Part shown: positions 1 to 11,700 of the stretch, piece by piece
Numbering within the stretch: position 1 is the stretch's first letter
Layout: every line of letters starts with the position of its first letter
NCBI GenBank assembly: GCA_000934455.1
Contig: KN892531.1
Span: 1 to 22,872 of the forward strand
DNA: 22,872 nt
Origin: Apostichopus parvimensis
Lineage: Eukaryota > Echinodermata > Holothuroidea > Aspidochirotida > Stichopodidae
Reading direction: 5' to 3'
Notes under the pieces: model-generated
The model's database searches: none
What the model was told of the DNA's origin: nothing
What the model saw: only the letters and a program-made list of their open reading frames with translations
Translations under genes and position numbers: made by a program

Positions 1-3000
1 AACCGGAATCATGCTTTACCCACAGTCATTGAGAATGATGAAGGCATTGCCACCTATGAGATAGATGAGGTAGAGATTAATAACCATGTAGTTCTTTGGT
101 TACATGAGAAGGATGCCAGGCTAACTGTACATAAGTTTATTGGTGATCGTACAGGACTGTTGCACATGAGATACACCCAAGTCATGTACTGTGAAGTTGT
201 GGAAAGCATGAGTGGTATCACAGTGGCTCCAGTCAGCTATAAGATCGATGCAGGTACTGAGGTGGTCTTTCCATCGACTCTTTTCATCTTAGGAACTCGG
301 TCACACATTGATGGGCTCATCACTGGAGTAATGGATGTGTACTTTGCGGAAGGAGCAGACACAATTTTCACGTCAACGACACAAACTGCCCTTATTGAAA
401 ATGAAGAGTACAGCTTTATGACAGAACCTGGTAATATATCCTTCAGTGAGATGACAGTACAGAGAGACTCTGTCGTGGAGCTGAGAGAAAATGAAAATGA
501 CTTGACCATGTCAGCCAGTGTTTTGACCATTAAGTACCATGGTCTTATCAACATGAATGAAGGACATATTGAAACTGGATTTGCAAATATTGAAAGTCAA
601 GGCATCTTAGATCTAAGCGCTACTGGATATTCTGGCCAGGAAGGCCCTGGTGCTGGCTGGACCACTGAAGATGGGTCTGGTTTAGGTGCTGGTCATGGTG
701 GGTATGGAGGAGGACCAGATCCAATTCAAGGTGGCCTAGCAATGGGATCTTTGTATGAGCCTGATCACTTAGGTAGTGGCGGTGGACATGGGGGAGGTTT
801 AGGTGGTACAGGAGGGGGGCGACTGCTTTGGGAGAACGGTAAAGAAATGAGGATAGATGGGCTCATTACCACATCTGCATCAGGTGGTACTGGTGGAAAT
901 GCTGGAGGAGGGAGTGGTGGTTCCATTTTCATAAAGACCACAAACTTCACTGGTTATGGAGAACTGAATGTGAATGGCGGCAATGGAGCTGATTCCAGTC
1001 AACTTGCTGGTAGTGGATTTGGTGGAGGTGGAGGACGTATTTCTCTGCACGTAAGGCATAAGTACACTTATGCTGGACACTTGAATGCCTTTGGAGGTAG
1101 AGGGAAATCAGAGAACTTTGGAGCAGCAGGAACAGTTTACGTTGAAGAAAATGCCAGAGGGCCTCAGTATGCTGAGATAAAATATGACAAACAAACTGGA
1201 GGTTACTATGAAGTGGCAAATAACAAGATGCTGTATGTAAATAACAAAGATCAGCATGCTCCTTGGATGTTTACTCTACTCACAGAAGGAGAGGACAATT
1301 TTTGGGAGATTGATGAAGCTCACATCACTAGACATTCAAATGTGAGATTTCACACTCCAGAAACGAGTCCAAATGTCACCGTCTTGATACATAGATTCTT
1401 AGGTGATAAGACAGGTCTTCTACATCTGCAAGCTAACCAGCTGCTTTACGTAGAAGTCATCGAGTCCATGACCAATGAAAGCATCGCACCGATCAGTTAT
1501 CGCCTCGATGAATTGTCAGAGATCGTCTTTCCAGCAAAGGTTTATCTGATCGGTACAAGAAATGAGTTCAGAGGATTAATCACAGGTGTACATGACCTCT
1601 TGGTCAGTCGGGGAGGAGAGGTAATATTCTACCCCACAGCTCACACAGCAAGATTGGAGGATCAGGAATATGTGGAGATTACCCCACAGGGCAACTTTAG
1701 TTTTGGCTCTTTTGCAGTTGAAAGAAATTCCAAAGGAGAGTTCGAACACATCACTCACCCACTGGGTTTTGTTTGCAGTGAATTCAGGGTGAAATATCAA
1801 GCCCAACTGTATATGAACACTGCAGAACTGCTTTCCAGTTACGCATGGGTGGAAAGTGAGGGTATTTTTCATCTGGATGGGCGAGGACACCAGAGTGAAG
1901 ATGGTCCCGGCGCTGGGTTTACACATGAAGGAATCGGTATGGGTGCAGGACATGGTGGACAGGGAGGTGGACCCCCTCCATATGGAGGAGAACCCTACAA
2001 TTCTGTGTACACTCCAAAAGGTACAGGTAGTGGTGGAGGTAACGGAGGTGGCATCGGAGGTCAAGGAGGTGGGTTTCTGTGGTGGAAGGTCAGTGAGAGG
2101 TTGGAGCTGAATGGTGAGGTGGCTCTCAGAGGGACTTCTGGTCATGGAACAGATGTTGGTGGTGGAAGTGGTGGTTCCCTACTGCTCGAGTTAACCAACA
2201 TGACGGGGCACGGAATAATAGATATCAGTGGAGGTGATGGCTCAGGACGGGGCGGAGGTGGTGCTGGTGGCAGGAGTGGCATCCATTGTCGATGGAGATA
2301 CCAGTTTGGTGGAAAGTACATAGACCACGGAGGACTAGGAGGTGTTGGGTATGAAAGTTCACATGGAGGAGCCGCTGGTACTGTGTACAAGGAAGAAAAC
2401 CAAAGACCACTAGAATATCGTATCTTGAAATACAGCAAAACTCACAACGACACATACTTTGATGTGGATCATAAGTTTTTGCACACTGACAATGATGGAG
2501 TGTTGGTGCCTCCTGCCACTATGATTATGGAAGAAGATACAGTTAGCTATGAATTCGATGAAGTTGAGCTGACGGGTGCTACTCGTCTTTTGATATACCA
2601 TCCTCCAGAGGAGAATCAAGTCAACATTACAATCCACTTGTTCCTTGGAGATAAGACTGGTCAGTTACATCTTCGAGAAAACCAGGTGGCATTTATTGAA
2701 TATCTAGAGTCACTCACCAATAGAACAGAGGCACCCTGTAGCTACATCTTTGATGCAGGGTCTGTAACAGTTATGCCAACGGAAGTCCATATGCATGGTA
2801 CCAATAGCACCTTAGCAGGGATGCTAGTGGGTATTCATCACTTTTACATTGAAGATGAAACCTTTGTCATTTTCTGGTCTACTGGCAATACTGCCTTGAT
2901 TGAAAATAGAGAAATGGTAGATATCACCCCTCCTGGAAACTTTTCCTTTGCTTCAATAACAGTCAAGTTTGGTGGTGAGGCAGGATTTACAAAAATCAGT

Positions 3001-5725
3001 GATGACATGAGCCTTGAGTCGAGTGAATTCCGAGTAAAATACGGTGGCCAGTTGTTTATGAATCATGCAGAGATTTTCTCTACCTATGCTTGGATCGAGA
3101 GCCAGGGAATATTTCATTTTGATGGAAAGGGATTCGAAGCAGAGACTGGACCTGGTGCTGGTGTCACAAAGAATGACCAAGGATATGGTGCGGCCCACGG
3201 TGGACAAGGAGGGGGCTATGATATCACACATACAAGGGAACCTTATGGCTCTGTCTTTGATGCCTTGACCCTTGGAAGTGGCGGAGGCAATGGAGGAGGC
3301 ACTGGTGGCAGTGGTGGTGGAAAGTTACATTGGCACATTAGCCATTACATGGAAATGAATGGTTTGCTATCACTCAAAGGAATAGATGGAGAAGGATGGA
3401 ATGCCGGAGGAGGGAGTGGAGGATCAGTCCTCATTGAGGCAACCAACATGACTGGACATGGAGAAATCAATGTGAAGGGTGGCGATGCCTCAGGCTCTGG
3501 TGGTGGTGGCTCGGGAGGTAGAATCGCCATTCATTGTCGATGGAGGTACACTTACGGAGGCGTCTTTGTAGACCGTGGTGGAGGTGGATCTCACGAGACC
3601 ATGGTAGCATATGGTGCAGCTGCTGGTACTGCGTACGTTGAGGAGAACCTCCGTCCTCTGCCATACAGAAAGAGCAAGTATTTGAAAGAGACTAACACAA
3701 CACTACTAGAGGTTGACCACAAATATGTCCACATTGACAATGAAGGTATGTACGTACCCGTAGCGACAGTCTTCATGCACAATGATGCCATTGCATATGA
3801 GATCGACGAACTGGAGTTGACTGGAGCATCGAGACTCATCATCTTTCATCCGAACGTTTCCCTGGTGAATGTGACCGTTCATAGATTTATTGGAGACAAG
3901 ACTGGACAAATTCACATTAGATACAACCAAGAGGTGTATGTTGAAGTTGTAGAGTCAGAGTCCAATCATACTGAAGCTCCATGCAGCTTCTTGATAGATG
4001 ATGGATCGGAGATTTTCTTTCCTTCAGAGGTCCATCTACACGGCACTAGGACAGAGATGCATGGCCGTGTCACGGGTGTTCACAAGATGTTCATTGAGGA
4101 CAAGGCCGATGTGATTTGGACGTCGACTGCTCAGACAGCTATTAAAGAAAATGGGGAGTATATACATCTCTCAGAAGATGGGAATTTCTCTGTCCCAGAA
4201 CTGACCATCAAGCGAGGAGGTCAGCTGTCATTCCTCCGTGTGAGCAACCAGATTGTAGTTCATGTCGCAGACTTTGAGGTGAAATATCTGGGTCTTGTTT
4301 TGATGAATGATGGTCTGATAGATTCGGGTCATGCTGACCTAGAGAGCGAAGGAATAATTATGCTGGATGGGAAAGGCCTTAGCAGTGGGTTAGGACCTGG
4401 TGCAGGGATTTCAGAAAGTGGTAAGGGCTCTGGTGCTAGTCATGGTGGAAAGGGTGGCGCTTCCGGTAGTTACAACCAAGGATCACCGTATGGATCAGTT
4501 TACACCCCCACCCATCCTGGAAGCGGAGGGGGTCGGAGTTCGCAAGGTAGTGGTGGCAGTGGAGGGGGTTACCTTCATTGGAAGGTAGGGAAAAAAATCC
4601 ATCTTAATGGGGTTTTGTCTGCCGATGGGAATTCAGCATCATACTCTGATGCTGGTGGAGGCAGTGGTGGAAGCATCCTTTTAGAAGCTACAAACTTCAC
4701 TGGTCATGGTGACATTCAGGTTAATGGCGGTGATGGGTTAGGACGTGGTTCTGGAGGCTCCGGAGGTCGCATTGGGATACACATTGACCATCAAAACGAT
4801 TTCGGCGGCTGTTACTCATCAGTTGGTGGTCTGGCAGGGTCTTCTCATTCTAACTCATTTTATGGTCATGGTGCTGCAGGGACGGTATACAAGTTTGAAT
4901 CCCGAAGAGGACCTCAGTACAGAGACCTGAAGTACAATGATCCTGCTAGAAATCTCACCACAATAAAACCCGAGCATTCCAAACTAAAGGTCGACAATGG
5001 ACCAATAGATGTTGACCATCCTGCGATGGTAATGGAGGAAAACATTGTGTTTTATGAATTTGATGAGGTACAAGTGGAAGGCTACTCTTATGTCCATTTC
5101 TATCACCCAGCGGATGCCCATAATGTCACTGTTGTTATCCATGAACTAACCGGTAACAAGAAAGGTCTGATACGAGTCCTAACCAGACAGAGACTGTTTG
5201 TCAACGTCGTCGAATCAACCCATACGTATCTCGATGCCCCCTGTGGGTTCCATGTCGACTGGGGAGGCGAACTTGTTCTACCAACAACTGTGATCATGCT
5301 AGTCGAGGTTTTCATCATGGAAGGGAGACTAACTGGAGTGGAAGAACTGATTATAGAACGAAATGGGGAAGTACAATTCATTGGCAAGGCATTTACCGAC
5401 ACCTTGGAAGAAATGCTTTGGCACGAGGATGTACCCTATGACAGTGGCAGAGCAGGTTGGGTTGAGATCCCTAAAATTATTGTTAACAATAGAGGTGAAC
5501 TGACATTGAAATTGACATCACAGACAAAACATAAACTGGATGCTGGAGAACTAGTTGTTCGTAAAGGAGGATTGATTAACGTGGACATCCCAACTTGTTA
5601 CGTAAATACAGGGGACTTCACCATCGAACGTGGCGGAAAGGTTACAGCCGCTGGTATGGGGTACTCCAAGAACCAGGGTCCAGGTAGAGGGCGTGGTATC
5701 AGTGGTGCTGGGCATGGTTCAGTTG
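1..5725 (+). CDS. Exon 1 (5'-truncated): four and a half glycine-rich tandem units
   Basis: Open in frame from base 1 to a donor (gtaagt) at 5726; it leaves one base of a glycine codon (phase 1). The first ATG at 160 is internal, since unit-like sequence precedes it. It encodes 1908 residues: the tail of one unit (residues 1-47), units starting at the GD(K/R)TG motif at residues 48, 468, 883 and 1298, and the first part of a fifth from 1718 (GNKKG). Each unit has a beta-rich first half (EVxES, APxSY, TGVH, GNxSF, VKY motifs), a glycine-rich stretch (GPGAG, GAGHGG, GSGGG), an N-(F/M)-T-G sequon, GGGSGG and GGRI motifs, and GAAGTVY near the end. A beta-solenoid fold is plausible but inferred. 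An exon this long with no introns is unusual next to the many small exons that follow. Confidence 0.9.
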
Positions 5726-8700
5726 GTAAGTGTGTTGTCTTAATTTGCTTCTGGGAAGGAGTGTTGATTTATTATAAATGGTTAACATAAAACATTTGTA
5801 TACAAGAAACTCAGAGTTTTCATTGGGCTATTAAAGTTATCTCATAGTAATATTGTGACTAGTAATGACTGAGTGTGGTACAAATGTTTAAATAATAAAT
5901 ATAAATACAATTAGCGAAACTGGTAGGAAAGTGAAATCGATTTTGGAATACGGAGCTGTCATTGAAAAGTCATCTGTAGGTTTTCTCCGGTTGTTGAACA
6001 TGTTGCCATGTTGTAAAACCTAATTTTTTTCCCGTGTGATTTTTTATGTACAGGCGAGAAAACTTCAAATTTTAACCTCATCATCTGCAGGTCTGAAGAA
6101 AAGTATTACAGAATCCTTTGATGTGGTATCTTCTTTTCAAGTGGTTAAGGCAGTGGACTTGTGATCTAAGGATTACAGGTTCGAGCCCTGGCCAGATCAT
6201 TGTGTTGTGTCTTTGGGCAAGGCACTTTATCTCCATTGCCTCTCTTCACCCAGGTGTATAAATGGGGACTTGCGAGGTGACTTGTAAATATAGTTGCGTG
6301 TGCCAGTTTGTGGCTACACCCTATGGGAAGTCCCCCAGGGGACACGTGGCTGTGGTGCACTGTGGTGCCCCAGGGGAGATTGTTTGAATTGTGCACACTT
6401 TGGTGTGTAGGTTTGACAAGTTACCAATGTCCAGGGTTAAGTACAGCTCGGCGAGACTTGATTGTAAGTTGCGCGATATAAGAACTGTTAATTATTATTA
6501 TTTTATAATGCAGGAGGAGGCACCTCACATGAGGCAGGAGACTATTACGGACACCTGCTGACTCCATCGTTGCCCGGAAGTGGAGGTGGAGGCAGCTATG
6601 GTGGAGCTGGTGGGGGGTATCTCCATATCTTGGTTGGCAAGGTAATGGTTGCTTCTTCAGTGAAGTGGTCAGATTTGTATTTACCTGATCAGCTAGCAAT
6701 TGAATATGGACTGGTCTCTGTTGTGCAGACTTATTTTATAAGTTCAAGAGGCTGCATTAGAATATCCTAGGATAAACATTTCATATTAAATACATTATGT
6801 AACAGAAAATCTACATGGTATCAGCAGTTGGAAACATTAGTGGGAATTTATGTGATTCTTTAAATTAGGCATTATAATTACCTGTAGATATCCCAGGTGT
6901 TTCAGTCGACGATCCAAGGGTTTGTTGTACCCAAACACATGTGCTGTCGTGTTGTGATCAGGTAAGACTATGTTGTACTTTTATGTTTGCCTCAATCTCT
7001 TCTTAATCTTAAACGGCAAACTAATCTTAAGAGTATTTATAGTATTAACTGTCCTTGAATATTAAGATGGCTACCTGTCTCCCCACATCTGCTGCACTCT
7101 ACTGATTATTAAACTGCCTGCAGCACCTGCTTTACCTGATGAACGTTTCAGTGTTATATAAATAGCAAGAATGTTTCTGTGATGTCATACTTCTCTCTAA
7201 TTGGTCTTCATAATGTTATCCTCTGCTAAAAATTACTTCTACTACAAACAGTGGCCTTTCACTTATTATTAATGACATCAACGCTAGAGTCTATCAAACA
7301 GAGTTGTGTACTTACCTTGTACTGGATGTGATTGTAGTAACAATATCTTCAATTTTTTATGAATGACATCAATACTAGAGCCTATCATTAATTGTCATCA
7401 TTTCATCATGTTTCTGTCCTGTACTAACCAGACCTTAACTTGCGATGGCGTTATCTCGGTCGACGGTTCGGACGCTGGTTCGTCTGTTCCAGGGGCAGGC
7501 GGAGGAAGTGGGGGCAGTGTTCAGATTCACACTTCTCATCACAGAGGTCGTGGTCAGATCCATGCAAATGGTGGAGATTGCAGCTGTGAGTTCTATCATC
7601 CTGATATATTGTTGTTGTTTTTTTTATTTTCTTAATATTAATAAAAATTTTAAAGAAAGTATGACATTTACATCTATTATAGATATTCATCAAAGGTACA
7701 ATGAGTATATTTTACAAATATAGCAGTAATGCTTACAGAGGACACCAAAAATGGCTACAAGTGTCCAGCAAGAATGATATAGTATTTAAAGGCAAAAAGT
7801 GGATTGTTGATTTCCCACCTTTTTTTCCGTCCACCTTCTCAAGAATATCACCCTGTAAACTCTGATGGTAAAATTTTGCAATCATAGTATTTAATGTTCT
7901 AAGGTTTTGACCTCTTGACTGAAAGTTTGTTATTTCTAAGTTAAGGTCATCAAAGACAGTTGGTTTGCCATTTGCATTTTGCTATTGTTTATAAATCAAG
8001 AGCATGTTTCCGGCATGTTTTTAGTATATCTTCTATAATATGTAAGGATGTTTCGTTTTGTAGTTCTTCACATCCGTTTGAATGGAGTGCAACGTAATGT
8101 AATTTATAATGTAAATGCACTAAGTATGAAATCTGTGCACTATTTGTTTGGTTTTGAAAGCTCTCATTTATTTCCAATTTCAGTTTATAATGTTGATTCG
8201 CCTGGTGGAGGCAGTGGTGGTCATATAGCCATTTAAATGGAGTGCAACGTAATTTTATTTATAATGTAAATGCACTAAATAGGAAATTTGTGCACTATTA
8301 TTTTCACTTTTATTTCCTGTTTCAGTTTATAATGTTGATTCACCTGGTGGAGGCAGTGGTGGTCGTATAGCCATTTAAATGGAGTGCAACATAATTTTAT
8401 TTATAATGTAAATGCACTAAATAGGAAATTTGTGCACTATTATTTTCACTTTTATTTCCCATTTCAGTTTATAATGTTGATTCGCCTGGTGGAGGCAGTG
8501 GTGGTCGTATAGCCATTTATCAACGAGAGGCAAGACATTTCCATGGAGATGTGACGGCTTTTGGTGGATACTGTCAGAATGGAAATTACGGCGGCCCTGG
8601 TTCCATTGTCACTTCTGTTATAACAGGCCAAGAGGAACAGAGGTTCTTAGTAATTGATAATCAGAACAGAAATAATGGACAAAACTGCTTCCATCCAGTT

Positions 8701-11700
8701 GAGCTTACAACAAGTGAAGATTACCAACTTGAAGATGTTTACCTCAAAAGAGGAGCTTGTCTTTCAATAGTATCTGTGAGTATGCAATTCCATTATTGAT
8801 GATCTTCTTCTCACTTTGAGCCAGTTCGGACAATTTTTTCTAATGCTCTTACCACTCTATAATGTCTTACCATACCATACTTGTATGAACAGTATGAAGC
8901 GTATCTTACCTTTTCCTGATAAAAACACAATTTTAATACTTCACATACTCTCAGTATTTATGTTCTAAAGCGGAACATGAAAGTATAGTATTGAAAAAAA
9001 ATTGCCCAACTGAGTGGCTCACCTCACAACTATATAGTATTTTACAAAAGATTGCAAACATACAGTATTTTATAATAGATTGCAAACATACAGTATTGTA
9101 CAATAGATTGCAAACATACAGTATTGTACAATAGATTGCAAACATACAGTATTGTACAATAGAATTCAAACATACAGTATTGTACAATAGATTGCAAACA
9201 TGCAGTATTGTACAATAGATTGCAAACATACAGTATTGTACAGTTGATTGCAAACATACAGTATTGTACAATAGATTGCAAACATACAGTATTGTACAAT
9301 AGATTGCAAACATACCACATATTGTAACAAAAAGGTTCAGAAAGAACCAAATAGTTTCTTCTCCTTTCTCAAAATTTGGAGTAAATGAATGGCTCAAGGG
9401 GAACAGGACAAATTATCCATCATGAGCATTCCTTTTTATAGAAACAGTTGGACATATCAGGATTATACCGAACAGATACTAAAATAGGCTGGCTGTTGTG
9501 TTTGTTAGTAGAATGCATTTGTGAGTAACAATGAATTGCATAATATTCACAGCTAGTTAGTCATTTTGCTGCAGTCATGAACTTTTGTGAACATTTCTGA
9601 GGTTCTACATTTGATATAAGGATATATACCGTCTTTCGGAAAATCCAAATGTATTAGTATTAGAGAATGCAAATCGGGAGATTGCATGCTCTTTCTATTT
9701 GGAAAATGGCTTCATTTGCTATCTGCTGTGGAAAGTTGAGGGTTGCATCTCTGAAGCTGTATCTAATATCTGGTAGTGATTTACATACATTAAAATGGAT
9801 TCTTCCTTTCTTTTTCTTTTCTTTTTTTCTTTCACAGGCTGGCAATTCTAGGCAAGTCAATATTGGCCATCAGAGTGGAGATGGTACTGGTCAATTAGTC
9901 ATTAGCAATCGTGCAAATGTGTTTATTGGAAGCAAGGACAAGCGGACTAGATTAGCCTCCCGTTTAGATGTTGGCATTGACGCGAAATGTCAGGTTGCAC
10001 CTCTTGTTTTACTGACAAGGACAACATGGCTTCATGGAGCATTCTTTGGTAGTGATAAGTTTGTAGTTGATGCAAATCTCTACCTTTATGAGTCAGGATA
10101 CTCCAACTGCCTCAATTGTTCAGCTGACAGCTCTGATAAAGGTGAATTTTGGTTCGGGTCACTCAATATGCGCAAACAGGGGAGAGTGACTATCGTGGGA
10201 TCTAACACGTTAACACCCACCATCCATATTATCCTCTCAAGGGAACTAGAGATGGACCCTGGCTCTAATTTCATAATGCAGGGTGGTTTCCACCTGACGG
10301 CTAGGATTGTAAATATCAAGAAAAATGTCCGCATTTCAGCTACTGGCTTGGGGTATGGTCCAGATGATGGTCCAGGGAGAGGTACAAAGAAGAGTGCAGG
10401 AGGCAGCTATGGAGGCATGGGTTGGGGTAACGACTTTGACGACAGACCTGTCTACGGTCAGAGATGCATGCCCACCATGGTTGGAAGTGGAGGGGCAGGT
10501 TGTCGGAGACAGAGGGAAGGGGGTACCGGAGGGGGTGCAGTTAAGTTTGTTGCAGAGAATTTGTTGATAATGGAAGGGTCTGTGTTTGTTGATGGTGTTG
10601 AAGGAGACGATGGTGCAGGAGGAGGGTCAGGGGGTGCTATTTGGCTTGATGGGGGAACCATGGAGGGTAGAGGGTCATTATATGCCAGAGGAGGAGATTC
10701 AGAAAATCACCTTTTCTGTCAACCAGATATAGCGTGGATTCCTCTGATGAACATTTATGCAACCACAGGGAAGGGTGTTGAGTTTTATCTGGACGGTGTT
10801 TTGCTGATTCCTGAAGGAAGTGATAGCAACGGTTTGTACACTGATTATATTGGCCCTGGCGGAACCAACATTCAGATTGACATTGATAGCAACAGAACAC
10901 TACCTATCAATGAGGACATCCCAATCTATGCCAATGATACAGGCCCTTTAAAAGTTGTCCTTAACGTAAAGTCTGAAAGAAACATTACAGACCTACTTGA
11001 CATTCCAGACCATTTGGACCTTCTAGACCTTCTAAATCTTCTCTACCGACTAAACCTTTTAAATCTTCCTGACACTCCAGACCATCTGAATTTTCTCATC
11101 CTTTCATACCGTCTGGACCTTCTAGATCTCCCTGAAATTCCGGACAGACCAAACCTTCTAGACTTTCTAACACATCTACATCAACTAGACCTTCTAGATC
11201 TTCCTGACGTTTTGGAACTTCCTTACATTCCAGACCTGCCTGACATTCCAGGCCTTCTAGACCTTCTAAAACTTTTCTATCGACTAGATCTGCTAGACCT
11301 GCCTGACAATCCAGATCATTCTGACAATCCAAACCTTCCTAATGATCCTGATCTTCTAGACCTTTTTAACCTTCTAGACCGTCTCAATGTTCTAAAACTT
11401 ACTGGCATCCGAGACCTTCCTGGCATTTCTGAAAGTCCTGACCTTCTAGAACTTCTTAATCTTTTAGACCTTCTAGGTCTTCTAGATCTTCCTGACATTC
11501 CGGAAGTTCCAGACCTTCCAACTTTTCCAGAGGATCCCGGTCTACTAGACCTTCTAAACTTTCTCAACCATTTAGGCCTTCTAGATCTTCCTGACATTCC
11601 CGACTTTCCAGAGGATCCAGTCCTTCCAGAGGATCCAGGACTGATAGACCTTCTAAACTTTCTCAACGGTTTAGGACTTCTAGACCTTCCTGAAATTCCA

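Larger units (their letters stand above)
7586..8467 (+). other. Intron 3
   Basis: Donor gtgagt at 7586; the functional acceptor ends at 8467. The first 495 bases are AT-rich with nothing recognisable. The last 387 bases belong to a three-unit tandem array that includes duplicated acceptors (see the repeat and pseudogene entries). Confidence 0.8.
8081..8519 (+). repeat. Three tandem copies of intron-3 end plus first 52 bases of exon 4
   Basis: Units run 8081-8235 (155 bp), 8236-8377 (142 bp) and 8378-8519 (142 bp). Each begins with aatggagtgcaac, contains aatgtaaatgcactaa and tgtgcactatt, then a pyrimidine-rich acceptor ending in TTTCAG, then the same 52 exon bases up to ATAGCCATTTA. Units 2 and 3 resemble each other more than unit 1, so the array probably grew in two steps. 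Only the third unit runs on into the rest of exon 4. Confidence 0.93.

Noticed and set aside
160..162. ATG as the translation start of the gene.
   Set aside because: The frame is open from base 1 and bases 1-141 encode the tail of a preceding unit (including YEIDEVE and FIGD motifs), so the start lies upstream.
6895..6959. An exon-like 65-bp open stretch in intron 2, with cccag before it and gtaaga after it.
   Set aside because: 65 nt would shift the frame between exons 2 and 3, which join perfectly without it (VGK to the CDGVISVDG strand, as in WKVGKK..LNG of unit 4). The encoded residues match nothing in the repeat.
8951..9397. Overlapping minus-strand open frames of 148 and 102 codons with a repeated YNTVCLQSIVQ-like pattern.
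   Set aside because: They are translations of the 28-bp satellite; 28 is not a multiple of three, so the same units appear in all frames.
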